From: Marinifilum breve | GTDB lineage: Bacteria > Bacteroidota > Bacteroidia > Bacteroidales > Marinifilaceae | Direction of reading: 5' to 3' | DNA length: 64,000 nt | Assembly: GCF_003202155.1 (NCBI RefSeq) | Contig: NZ_QFLI01000009.1 | Coordinates: 1-64,000, forward strand | In this document: in pieces, positions 46,306 to 55,093 of the stretch | How positions within the stretch are numbered: position 1 is the stretch's first letter | Layout of the letters: every line of letters starts with the position of its first letter | Position numbers and translations under genes: made by a program | The notes under the pieces: generated by a model | Database searches by the model: none | Seen by the model: only the letters and a program-made list of their open reading frames with translations | What the model was told of the DNA's origin: nothing

Positions 46306-47640
46306 TTATCTACCTAAATGAGTTCTTACACAGCGGAAACCGATATACGACTTTGCAGTATCCTGATATTCGTATGTTCTGGTTGCGCATTGCATGTAAT
46401 ATCCAATGTCTTTCCAGGATCCACCTCTAATCACTTTTCTCTTCAATGCTGGAGGATCATCAGGAAGTGCATTGTATTCATAATTCGGATTCATATCGTG
46501 TGTAAAAGAATAGGCTGATTCATCGTAAGCTCCAGAAGTCCATTCTGCAACATTACCTGCCATATCGTAAAGACCATACTCGTTAGGTTCATAGCTTCCA
46601 ACTGGAAGAGTAACCAAACCACCATCGTCTACATAATTACCACGCAAAGGTTTAAAGTTTGCCAAGAAACAACCTTGATCATTTCTAGTGTAATTACCAC
46701 CCCAAGGGTACATATTTTGTGCAATTCCACCACGTGCGGCATACTCCCATTCCGATTCGGTTGGTAGGCGGTAGTCCTGAACTGGATAATCTCCTTCAGC
46801 TTTTAATGCTGAATTGTGGAAACGAGTTCTCCAAATAGAGAAAGCCGTTGCTTGTTTCCATGATACACCCACTACTGGATAATCATCATATCCTGGATGC
46901 CAGAAATATCTTTTTGTCCAAGGATCATTATATGAATAAGTAAAATCTTGAATCCAGCATAGAGTATCTGGGTAAATATTTAATGCTTCTTTCATGATAA
47001 AAGAAGATCTGTCTTCAATTTGTTTTCTACCACCTTTGTAGTCATCTACCATACCTTCGTACTCGCCCGTTTCGTAATTGTAACGGTTCGATTTTTTAGC
47101 TGCTTGCTGAAGGTCAACCCATTCATACTGATATTTCAGTTTTCTGGTATCAATCTCTTTGTTGCGGAAAAATCTTTCATGTTCAGGAAGATACATTTCT
47201 TCAAGAATTTCAACATACTCTTCATCATTCCAATCTAATCTTTCGTCCCAGTTAATGAAAGGAGGGTCGATAGGATTACCATTGTCATCTTCTGCAATCA
47301 GGAACTCCTCAAATTGTTGTCCTAATAACTGACGAGCAATAGAGTCGCGTACCCAGTATACGAACTGACGGTATTCATTATTGGTAATTTCTGTTTCGTC
47401 CATCCAAAATGATTCAACAGAAACAGTTTTTGTTGTTGCGTTCAGTGCCCAAGCTACGTCTTGGTCGTTTGGCCCCATAGTAAAGCTTCCTCTCGGAATT
47501 TCTACCATACCGTAAGGTTTCGGCTCAAACCATTTTCCTCTCTGACCGACACCAACAAGTTCTCCATTTCCTGTGCGGCTTCCACACGATGATAAGAACA
47601 ATAAAACAATTACACCTAGTGTTGTAAGTAGTTTATTCAT
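46306..47640 (-). CDS. gldK: Type IX secretion lipoprotein GldK
   Basis: A 444-residue outer-membrane lipoprotein (lipobox FLSSCGSR). The sulfatase-modifying-factor/FGE fold begins at VEIPRGSFTMGPNDQD and includes FWMDETEITNNEYRQFV, YPVVGVSWKQATAF, RLPTESEWEYAARGG, and VIRGGSWKDIGYY near the C-terminus. In T9SS it forms the periplasmic ring with GldN. It is the first of the gldKLMN set. The porP/sprF-like gene is 45 bases upstream. Confidence 0.95.
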   Translation of the reverse strand: MNKLLTTLGVIVLLFLSSCGSRTGNGELVGVGQRGKWFEPKPYGMVEIPRGSFTMGPNDQDVAWALNATTKTVSVESFWMDETEITNNEYRQFVYWVRDSIARQLLGQQFEEFLIAEDDNGNPIDPPFINWDERLDWNDEEYVEILEEMYLPEHERFFRNKEIDTRKLKYQYEWVDLQQAAKKSNRYNYETGEYEGMVDDYKGGRKQIEDRSSFIMKEALNIYPDTLCWIQDFTYSYNDPWTKRYFWHPGYDDYPVVGVSWKQATAFSIWRTRFHNSALKAEGDYPVQDYRLPTESEWEYAARGGIAQNMYPWGGNYTRNDQGCFLANFKPLRGNYVDDGGLVTLPVGSYEPNEYGLYDMAGNVAEWTSGAYDESAYSFTHDMNPNYEYNALPDDPPALKRKVIRGGSWKDIGYYMQCATRTYEYQDTAKSYIGFRCVRTHLGR

Positions 47641-47685
47641 AGTGGTTTTGTAAATTGTGCTAAAAGCACAGATTTTTAATATTTT

Positions 47686-48618
47686 TTATAAAAATCGAAT
47701 ACTCTTATATTTTTGATTTCGGCTTTCCAATTTAGTGTTGAATCTGTACGTTAACAGAAACTCATGAGATGCTTTTGCAATTTTCGATGTTGAAATATCA
47801 TATGCATATCCAACTTGAATTCCATTATTGAATAATACACCTACCATTCCAACAATCGCATCATCAACTCTATATGAAACGCCTCCCCAAATCTTTTTAT
47901 TGTATCGTAACAAACTGTTTATATCAATTTGAGAAACAACAGCATCTGTTTTATAAAATACAGATGGTATAACTTCCCAGCTTTCATCAAGCTTAAAGGT
48001 ATATCCGGCAGTTGCGTAATAATGCCTTGCCAAATAGGTTTCTACCGATTCACTATATCCAACAGAAGGCTCCGTGACATGCAATACGGAAACTCCGGCA
48101 TAAAAGTTATCGGTTTGGTAAAAAATTCCCAATCCAGGATCGAAAACCATTTTACCTTCATCAATTGTTCCTCCTCCTAAATCATCTTGAACTGAAGAAT
48201 ATTCATCTCCATCGGGAACAAACCATTCTCCTTTTAACGCATTGTTTTGTAGTCCAAGACTTGCTCCAAAGTACAAAGAACCTGTGCTAAGCTTCTTCTC
48301 ATAGGAGTAACTTAGTCTAAAAACAGTATTTTTTTCAAAACCCAATTCGTCTCTAACAATACTTAATCCTAAACCATGAGTTCTGCCTCCAAATCGCACG
48401 GGAGCACTTAGGTTTACAACCGTTGTAACGGGTGCATTTTCGAAGCCAACCCACTGTTGGCGATTAATTGCTGAAACGACAATATCCTTCTCGGCTCCAG
48501 CATATGCTGGGTTTACGGAAAGGATATTAAACATATTTTGACTGAACTGTGGATCCTGTTGTGCCCTCAAAATCAGAGAGCAACAAATAAATATTATGAC
48601 GAAAAATATTCTTTTCAT
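47686..48618 (-). CDS. PorP/SprF-family outer-membrane protein
   Basis: A 310-residue protein with signal peptide ending LRAQQDPQFSQ. It has the PorP/SprF pattern: FSQNMFNILSVNPAYAGAEKD, then RQQWVGFENAPVTTVVN and a beta-barrel-like rest ending HEFLLTYRFNTK. Members anchor proteins or couple the T9SS motor to surface adhesins. Its place just upstream of gldK is the common order in many Bacteroidota. Whether it is PorP or one of several SprF paralogs cannot be told. Confidence 0.88.
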   Translation of the reverse strand: MKRIFFVIIFICCSLILRAQQDPQFSQNMFNILSVNPAYAGAEKDIVVSAINRQQWVGFENAPVTTVVNLSAPVRFGGRTHGLGLSIVRDELGFEKNTVFRLSYSYEKKLSTGSLYFGASLGLQNNALKGEWFVPDGDEYSSVQDDLGGGTIDEGKMVFDPGLGIFYQTDNFYAGVSVLHVTEPSVGYSESVETYLARHYYATAGYTFKLDESWEVIPSVFYKTDAVVSQIDINSLLRYNKKIWGGVSYRVDDAIVGMVGVLFNNGIQVGYAYDISTSKIAKASHEFLLTYRFNTKLESRNQKYKSIRFL

Positions 48619-48940
48619 GGAACTTTATATAGTTCAGTAATTTTCAAAAACTGTGAGGAGTAAAGTAAATAAAAATAAATCTTCCTTACAAGTTTTATCA
48701 GAGGTTCAAGCGCTTTTATCAACAATTTTCAGATGTCTACTTTTTAAAAATATTTAGCTGTCAAAATATTAAATTAAACAAATAAAATCTATAACTATTT
48801 ATAAATCTGATTAGCGCATATAAATAGCGTAACCATTATTTACGATGATTTTATTATTTTGTTAATGTATTTTTAAGGTTTTATTTTTGAATTAACAATA
48901 TAATGAAAGACTTGTAAGAAAGGAATTCCCCAAAGATCAA

Positions 48941-48976
48941 TAAAAAAGGGCTGTTCGTTGATTGGAACAGCCCTGA
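48941..48976 (-). terminator. Intrinsic terminator of topA
   Basis: On the minus strand GGGCTGTTC pairs with GAACAGCCC and runs into TTTTTT, 20 bases after the topA stop. The rest of the 48619-48940 gap is AT-rich with nothing I can name. Confidence 0.88.
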
Positions 48977-48994
48977 AAAATTTCTTTTAGGAAT

Positions 48995-51418
48995 TTATTT
49001 TTTTGCCTTTTTGGCAGTTGTAGTTTTTTTCTTCGTCGTTGTAGTTTTCTTTTTAGTCACAGTTTTTTTAGCAGTCGTCTTCTTTGTAGCTGCTTTTTTA
49101 GTGGTTTTCTTTTTAGGACCCTCTTTGATGATCTTCATGCAATCCTCAAAGCTTAATGCCTTAGGATCTTCAATATCTTTTGCTAAACGGAAATTCTCTT
49201 TCTTGTAAGCAATGTAGGGTCCCCAACGACCATTTAATATTTGTAGATCTGGATCTTCATCAAATGCTTTGATGAATTTTTCTCTATCCTTCTTTCTCTT
49301 TTCTTCAATTAATTCAATAGCTCTCGGAAGATTAATCTCCATAGGATCATCTACATCCTTTTTAAGGGATGCGAATTTACCATCGTGACGCACATATGGA
49401 CCAAATCGACCAATTGCCACAACTACCTTTTTATCTTCGTACAAACCTAAATCTCTAGGAAGTTTAAATAAATCAATGGCTTCTTCAAGCGTGATGGTTT
49501 CCAAATGTTGTCCAGGTCGTAAGCTGGCGAATTTAGGAGCTTCAGCTTCTTTATCTTCTGGAGTTTCTCCTAACTGTGCCATAGGACCATATCTTCCGAT
49601 ACGAACCAAAATCACTTTGCCTGTTTTAGGATCTTCACCTAAAATTCTTTCACCAGTTGATCTTTCTGAATGTTCAAGCGTCTTTTCTACATTTTCATGG
49701 AAAGGATTGTAGAACTTTCCAATCATTTCATGCCAAATCAACTTACCCAAAGCAATATCATCAAATTCTTTCTCTACATCAGCAGTAAAGTTGTAATTCA
49801 TTACATTCGGGAAGTGCTCATTCAAGAAATCGGTAACCACCATTCCTATATCAGTTGGGAAAAGTTTTCTTTTCTCAGCACCAGTGATCTGAGTTTTTAC
49901 TTCTTCAGTAATATTATTTTCCTTCAGGTTGATTACCTCATACTTTCTCTCAACTCCATCTCTTGATTCTTTTACTACATATCCACGGTTTTGAACGGTA
50001 GTAATGGTTGGAGCATAAGTAGATGGACGACCAATTCCAAGTTCTTCCAACTTCTTCACCAAACTAGCTTCGGTAAATCTTGGTGGACGATAGGTGAAGT
50101 TTTGAGTCGCATTCAAGAAATCTTCAACAACAGGATCGTTAACTTTTACCGTTGGTAATAAAGTTTCTTCTTGTTTTCCATTTTCATCATCGGTAGATTC
50201 CATGTATACTTTTAGGAAACCATCGAATTTGATCATTTCTCCAGTTGCGATAAATTCCTCGCCATTGGTTGATGCAGCAATTTTAATATTGGTTTTCTCC
50301 AATTTTGCATCACTCATCTGAGAAGCAATGGTTCTTTTCCAAATTAGGTTGTACAAACGAATCTCATTCGATTCCCCATTAATTACCTCTTTATTTAAAT
50401 AGGTAGGACGGATGGCCTCGTGAGCCTCTTGTGCACCTTTATTTTTGGTTTGATATTTTCTGATTTTCACATACTCTTCGCCATGACGCTTGGTAATTTC
50501 TTCTTTAGCTGCAGCCAATGCAGTATCAGCAAGATTTACAGAGTCAGTTCTCATATATGTGATATTACCGGCTTCGTACAAACGCTGGGCAACGGCCATG
50601 GTTTGTGCCACTGAAAATCCTAGTTTTCTACTTGCCTCCTGTTGTAAGGTTGAAGTAGTAAAAGGAGCAGCAGGTTTACGAGTCGAAGGTTTCTTCTCAA
50701 TATCGCTAACCTTATATTCTGCATTTTTACAACTTTCTAAGAACTGAAGAACTTCTTCTTTTGTAGCGAAACGTTTTGGATACTCAGCTTTTAAAGTTTT
50801 CTGATTTCCATTTTCTTCAGTTATAAAGAAGTTGGCAACTACTTTGTAGTAAGCTTCAGGTTTAAATGCAATAATTTCTCTTTCTCTTTCCACCAAAAGT
50901 CGAACAGCAACCGACTGTACACGACCTGCCGAAAGTTGAGGTTTTACTTTTTTCCACAATACTGGCGAAATCTCAAAACCTACCAAACGATCTAATATTC
51001 TTCTTGCTTGCTGTGCATTAACAAGATTATCATCAATATCGCGAGGATTTTCGATTGCTTTTAGAATTGCCGGCTTTGTAATTTCATGAAAAACAATTCG
51101 TTTGGTGTTCTCTTTTTTCAATTTCAACACTTCAAACAAGTGCCATGCAATAGCTTCTCCTTCGCGGTCTTCATCGGATGCGATCCAAACCGTTTTTGCT
51201 TCCTTTGCAAGTTTCTTTAATTCGGTAACTACCTTTTTCTTGTCAGTAGATACAATATATTTAGGTGTGAAATTGTTTTTGATGTCAATCCCAAAATCCT
51301 TTTTTTCCAAATCCCGAATATGCCCAAAACTAGACTTAACCAAGAAATCTTTGCCTAAAAATTTCTCGATTGTTTTTGCTTTTGCAGGGGACTCAACTAT
51401 TACTAAATTCTCTACCAT
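48995..51418 (-). CDS. topA: DNA topoisomerase I
   Basis: Relaxes negative supercoils; type IA. I start at 51418 (MVENLVIVESPAKAKTIEKFLG); the frame extends 24 codons upstream to 51490 without family similarity. The toprim domain carries DEDREGEAIAWH. The catalytic tyrosine is in ITYMRTDS near residue 300. ELGIGRPSTYAP is also diagnostic. The C-terminus has no cysteine zinc fingers but has GRFGPYVRHDGKF and GRWGPYIAYK-type repeats, and ends in a 45-residue Lys/Thr-rich basic tail. That layout is typical of Bacteroidota. Length is 807 residues. Confidence 0.95.
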   Translation of the reverse strand: MVENLVIVESPAKAKTIEKFLGKDFLVKSSFGHIRDLEKKDFGIDIKNNFTPKYIVSTDKKKVVTELKKLAKEAKTVWIASDEDREGEAIAWHLFEVLKLKKENTKRIVFHEITKPAILKAIENPRDIDDNLVNAQQARRILDRLVGFEISPVLWKKVKPQLSAGRVQSVAVRLLVEREREIIAFKPEAYYKVVANFFITEENGNQKTLKAEYPKRFATKEEVLQFLESCKNAEYKVSDIEKKPSTRKPAAPFTTSTLQQEASRKLGFSVAQTMAVAQRLYEAGNITYMRTDSVNLADTALAAAKEEITKRHGEEYVKIRKYQTKNKGAQEAHEAIRPTYLNKEVINGESNEIRLYNLIWKRTIASQMSDAKLEKTNIKIAASTNGEEFIATGEMIKFDGFLKVYMESTDDENGKQEETLLPTVKVNDPVVEDFLNATQNFTYRPPRFTEASLVKKLEELGIGRPSTYAPTITTVQNRGYVVKESRDGVERKYEVINLKENNITEEVKTQITGAEKRKLFPTDIGMVVTDFLNEHFPNVMNYNFTADVEKEFDDIALGKLIWHEMIGKFYNPFHENVEKTLEHSERSTGERILGEDPKTGKVILVRIGRYGPMAQLGETPEDKEAEAPKFASLRPGQHLETITLEEAIDLFKLPRDLGLYEDKKVVVAIGRFGPYVRHDGKFASLKKDVDDPMEINLPRAIELIEEKRKKDREKFIKAFDEDPDLQILNGRWGPYIAYKKENFRLAKDIEDPKALSFEDCMKIIKEGPKKKTTKKAATKKTTAKKTVTKKKTTTTKKKTTTAKKAKK

Positions 51419-51621
51419 CTCGAATCTGTTCTTTGGGAAGTTTAGGTTAAAATTTTTTGCAAAGTAAAACAATAAGGTGCCTAAGTTCAAAATTTTGTTG
51501 TAATTATTTTGATATTACCTTATTATAATGTAGGTCAAAAATCCAATAAAATGCCGAAAAATACGTCTTATATGTTAGAATTTAATTTGCTATTTTTACA
51601 GCTCATAAAAAATACCGTAGT

Positions 51622-54033
51622 ATGTCTGAAATCAATCCAAATATGGAAATAGATCCTAATGCAGAATTGAATCCTGGAAATGAAGAGGTAAGCAAGTCGA
51701 AAATTAAGACTTACAAAAAGCCATTGCTAATATTTTGGTCGATCTTTATTGTAGGACTTGTATGTGTTGTTTTGTTTTTTGCAGGTGTATCCAATGGTAC
51801 TTTCGGATTTATGCCATCATTTGAAGAGTTGGAGAATCCTAAAAGTAGTTTGGCTACCGAAGTTTATACTGCAGATGGAGAATTATTAGGAAAGTTTTAT
51901 TTCCAAAACCGGTCTTTTGTTGAACATGATGAGCTGTCGCCATACTTGATTGATGCACTAATCGCAACAGAGGATGTTCGATTCGAGAGTCACTCGGGAA
52001 TTGATCTTCGAGGTTTAGGACGTGTTTTTAAAGGATTGTTAACTGGTGACAGTAGTGCAGGTGGTGGTAGTACCATTTCTCAGCAGTTGGCTAAAATGCT
52101 TTTCCCTCGCGAAGAGTTTAAAAACAAATTGAGTATTGTTTTCAGAAAATTTAGAGAGTGGGTAATTGCAGTTAAGCTGGAAAGAAGCTATACCAAAGAA
52201 GAAATCATGACCATGTATTTTAACAAATACGATTTCTTGAATCTTGCTGTTGGTATCAAATCGGCCGCAAATGTATATTTTAATACAACTCCTGATTCAT
52301 TAAAATTGGAACAAGCTGCCATGTTGGTTGGTATGGCAAAGAACTCGTCATATTACAATCCACTAAGAAGACAGGAGCTTACCAAAGGGCGACGTAATAC
52401 GGTTCTTTCACAAATGGTAAAGTATGGTTATTTGGAAAATCAGGTGGCTGATTCATTGAAGCAGTTGCCATTGGGAATCGATTACCAAAAAGTGGATCAC
52501 AAGAGAGGAATGGCTCCATATTTTAGAGAGTATTTGAGAATGTCTCTTACTGCCAAGAAGCCGGAAAGAAAAAATTATCCTTCATGGAATATGCAAAAGT
52601 TCAAGCAAGATTCTTTGGAATGGGAAATCAATCCTTTCTATGGCTGGTGCAATAAAAACCAGAAAGCTGATGGCACACCATACAATATATATAAGGATGG
52701 TTTAAAGATATACACCACTCTTGATTCCAGAATGCAGAAGTATGCCGAGCAAGCAGTTGAAGAACACTTGGGACTAGATTTGCAGAAAGGATTCGACAGA
52801 GAAAAGGAAAAGCATAGAAACCCACCTTTTTCTGATGATTTGAGTGATGAAGCCTTCGAACATCAAATGGATCTTTCGATTCGCAGAAGTGAAAGGCACC
52901 GTGTTCTGAAAAAGAAAGGCTTGTCATTTGATCAGATCAAAGAGAATTTTAAAAAGCCTGTTAAAATGAAAATATTCACCTGGAAAGGTGAGCGAGATAC
53001 CATTATTTCGCCAATGGATTCTATGTTGTATTACAAAGGATTTTTACGTGCTGGTTTCATGTCAATGGTGCCACAAACTGGTGAGGTAAGAGCTTATGTT
53101 GGTGGTCCAAATTACAAGCACTTCATGTATGATATGGTTACACTTGGTAAACGTCAGGTTGGATCTACCATTAAACCATTTTTGTACACATTGGCTATGC
53201 AGGAAGGTTTAACGCCTTGCGATAAAGTGCCAAATATTCCGCAAACTTTTATATTGCCTGATGGTACACCTTGGACATCCAGAAACTCAACAGAAGCTCA
53301 TAGTGGTGAAATGGTAACTTTAAAATGGGGATTGGCTCATTCGGTAAATAACATTTCGGGATGGGTGTTGAAGCAAACCAACCCTGAAGCAGTGGTTTCT
53401 ATGGCTCGTAAAATGGGAGTAGTGAGTAAAATAGAGGCTGTGCCTTCTATATATTTGGGAACTTCTGATATTTCGGTTTACGAAATGGTTGGTGCCTACG
53501 GTTCGTTCGCCAATAAAGGAGTTTACATTAAACCACGTTTCATTACCAAGATTGAAGATAGCAAAGGCAACTTAATTGCACAGTCGGTTCCACAAAAAAC
53601 CGAGGTAATGAATGAAAGAACCGCATATCTAATGGCCAACTTGTTGCAAGGTGTGGTTAGGGAAGGAACAGGTAGAAGATTAAGATTTAAATATCATTTG
53701 TATAATCCAATTGGAGGAAAAACAGGCACAACACAGAATCATTCCGATGGTTGGTTCATGGGAATCACCCCAGAGTTGGTTTCAGGAGTTTGGGTTGGTG
53801 CTGAAGATAGATCAATTCGTTTTGAAGGAATTCGATTAGGACAGGGAGCGAATATGGCTCTTCCAATTTGGGGATTGTACATGCAAAAAGTATATGGTGA
53901 TAAAACTTTAGGCATGAAAAAAGGAGATTTTGAAAAACCTCGAGGTGTTAATATAAACTTAGATTGTGAAGCTGTAAGCAACGATAATTCGAACAACACT
54001 ACGGAGGATTTTGATGATGAAGATTTCTTTTAA
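51622..54033 (+). CDS. mrcA: Penicillin-binding protein 1A (class A)
   Basis: A bifunctional peptidoglycan synthase of 803 residues. It has an N-terminal cytoplasmic tail, one membrane helix (LLIFWSIFIVGLVCVVLFF), the glycosyltransferase domain (ALIATEDVRFESHSGID, GGSTISQQLAKMLF), and the transpeptidase domain with GSTIKPFLYTL (S515), SVNN and KTGTT. The end is acidic and Asn-rich. It is a monocistronic gene, and the cobalamin riboswitch begins about 55 bases after its stop. The gene symbol is by family; ponA would be equally apt. Confidence 0.93.
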   Translation: MSEINPNMEIDPNAELNPGNEEVSKSKIKTYKKPLLIFWSIFIVGLVCVVLFFAGVSNGTFGFMPSFEELENPKSSLATEVYTADGELLGKFYFQNRSFVEHDELSPYLIDALIATEDVRFESHSGIDLRGLGRVFKGLLTGDSSAGGGSTISQQLAKMLFPREEFKNKLSIVFRKFREWVIAVKLERSYTKEEIMTMYFNKYDFLNLAVGIKSAANVYFNTTPDSLKLEQAAMLVGMAKNSSYYNPLRRQELTKGRRNTVLSQMVKYGYLENQVADSLKQLPLGIDYQKVDHKRGMAPYFREYLRMSLTAKKPERKNYPSWNMQKFKQDSLEWEINPFYGWCNKNQKADGTPYNIYKDGLKIYTTLDSRMQKYAEQAVEEHLGLDLQKGFDREKEKHRNPPFSDDLSDEAFEHQMDLSIRRSERHRVLKKKGLSFDQIKENFKKPVKMKIFTWKGERDTIISPMDSMLYYKGFLRAGFMSMVPQTGEVRAYVGGPNYKHFMYDMVTLGKRQVGSTIKPFLYTLAMQEGLTPCDKVPNIPQTFILPDGTPWTSRNSTEAHSGEMVTLKWGLAHSVNNISGWVLKQTNPEAVVSMARKMGVVSKIEAVPSIYLGTSDISVYEMVGAYGSFANKGVYIKPRFITKIEDSKGNLIAQSVPQKTEVMNERTAYLMANLLQGVVREGTGRRLRFKYHLYNPIGGKTGTTQNHSDGWFMGITPELVSGVWVGAEDRSIRFEGIRLGQGANMALPIWGLYMQKVYGDKTLGMKKGDFEKPRGVNINLDCEAVSNDNSNNTTEDFDDEDFF

Positions 54034-54087
54034 GAATCAGATTTAAAATCTGTTGCAAGATCAAGTAATTTTTTTTAAAATTGTACT

Positions 54088-54268
54088 GCGATTCAGGTTC
54101 TCCGACAGGAGAATAATAGGGAATCCTGTTTAAATCAGGAGCTGTCCCCGCAGCTGTAAGTTCCGATTCAATTGTGAATCTGTGTTTTTAACAAGTGTTC
54201 CACTGTTCCGATACTTCGGGATGGGAAGGAGTTAAAAACCGGAACAAGCCAGAAGACCTGCCTGGGTT
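54088..54268 (+). promoter_or_regulatory. Cobalamin riboswitch
   Basis: The B12 box AAGCCAGAAGACCTGCC at 54246-54262 matches the consensus. The core GCTGTCCCCGCAGCTGTAA is at 54141-54159, and TAGGGAATCC and GGGAAGGAGTT are also typical. The outer stem pairs CAGG (54094-54097) with CCTG near 54257-54264. No cobalamin gene follows. Genes down to 58.4 kb lie on the other strand. A strong terminator ends the transcript at 54423. Confidence 0.92.
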
Positions 54269-54288
54269 ATGGATTTTAGCTTTCGGGC

Positions 54289-54423
54289 ATGAAAAGCAGA
54301 AAAGATTCAGTTTATCCTTTCTATTCCGATGCTAGCAGATTCGGTAAGCCAAACCGACTCGAAAAAATTCATAGTAACTGTTTTACTATTGAGGATGTCT
54401 CGCCAAGGCATCCTCTTTTTTTT
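54289..54423 (+). terminator. Expression platform and terminator of the cobalamin riboswitch
   Basis: After the aptamer come a small hairpin ATAGTAA/TTACTAT (54371-54389) and the terminator GAGGATG / CATCCTC (54391-54415) with eight T. A 61-codon frame from ATG 54289 runs through the terminator, which argues against a real protein. Confidence 0.8.
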
Positions 54424-54477
54424 GCCTTAAAATCTATAAAAGTCAAATGGACGAATGGTCAAAAGTCGATATAATCA

Positions 54478-54873
54478 TCACTTAATATTCCTTGACTTTA
54501 TAAACTTCGCACCTGACACTTCTGCTTTTAATCTCTTACTTGGACGAAAGGCAATTTTGGTATTTGTAATTTTTCTTGCGGTAACTTCCTCTTCTGTATC
54601 GCATCCTTCTCCCGACGCATGAAGTGAGAAAATACCCAAGCCTTCCAAATCGATACTGCAATTGTCTTTTAATAAATCTGGTATTTCAGTTATGAAGGTA
54701 TGTAGTACACCCATAACATCTCCTTCGCTAAAGGTTGACATTAAGGCAATGTGTTCACATAGCTCCTTCATTTTAACGGTTTTCCGATTGGTAATTCGTG
54801 GATAATACTTGTATTTTCCACCACCTTTAACACCCGGACTTGCATATTTTACAATTTTATATTCTACGCTCAT
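54478..54873 (-). CDS. HU-like DNA-binding protein
   Basis: A 131-residue protein of the HU/HU-HIG type, common in Bacteroidota. It starts MSVEYKIVKYASPGVKGGGKYKYYPRI, with KMKELCEHIALMSTFSEGDVMGVLHTF as the first helices, and has VTARKITNTKIAFRPSKRL in the arm and end region. It probably binds and bends DNA, but family members also include regulatory proteins. Three palindromic sites lie 88-141 bases upstream. The terminator and riboswitch on the other strand lie just downstream. Confidence 0.85.
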   Translation of the reverse strand: MSVEYKIVKYASPGVKGGGKYKYYPRITNRKTVKMKELCEHIALMSTFSEGDVMGVLHTFITEIPDLLKDNCSIDLEGLGIFSLHASGEGCDTEEEVTARKITNTKIAFRPSKRLKAEVSGAKFIKSRNIK

Positions 54874-54960
54874 AACAATAGGTTTAGGGTAATTTGTAGT
54901 TTCGTTTTAATGAGCCTTTGCTTATGTACAAAAACTTGATACCTTAAGTTATGAAATTAT

Positions 54961-55014
54961 AACAGGTGTAAAAAATAAATTTAACACGTGTTAAAAGTTA
55001 TTATAACACGTGTT
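54961..55014. promoter_or_regulatory. Three 22-bp-spaced AACACGTGTT sites upstream of the HU-like gene
   Basis: AACAGGTGTA at 54961, AACACGTGTT at 54983 and AACACGTGTT at 55005 are spaced exactly 22 bases. The last two are perfect dyads. They lie 88-141 bases before the HU-like start (54873) and 80 or more bases from the radA stop, so they most likely serve the HU-like gene. Confidence 0.65.
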
Positions 55015-55093
55015 GAAAAATGAAGCCGTAGTTTGAGAATTTACAAGTTCACAGTTAAGCTTGTGGATTTGTAAGAGTAGTTTGTATGAATTC

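Noticed and set aside
49000-49140. Lys/Thr-rich end of topA as a tandem repeat element
   Set aside because: It is low-complexity coding sequence of a basic tail that many Bacteroidota TopA proteins have.
49011-49208. Hydrophobic 65-codon frame at the 3' end of topA
   Set aside because: It is the antisense reading of the Lys/Thr-rich TopA tail.
54289-54474. 61-codon protein behind the cobalamin riboswitch
   Set aside because: It runs through a strong terminator and has no protein-like features.
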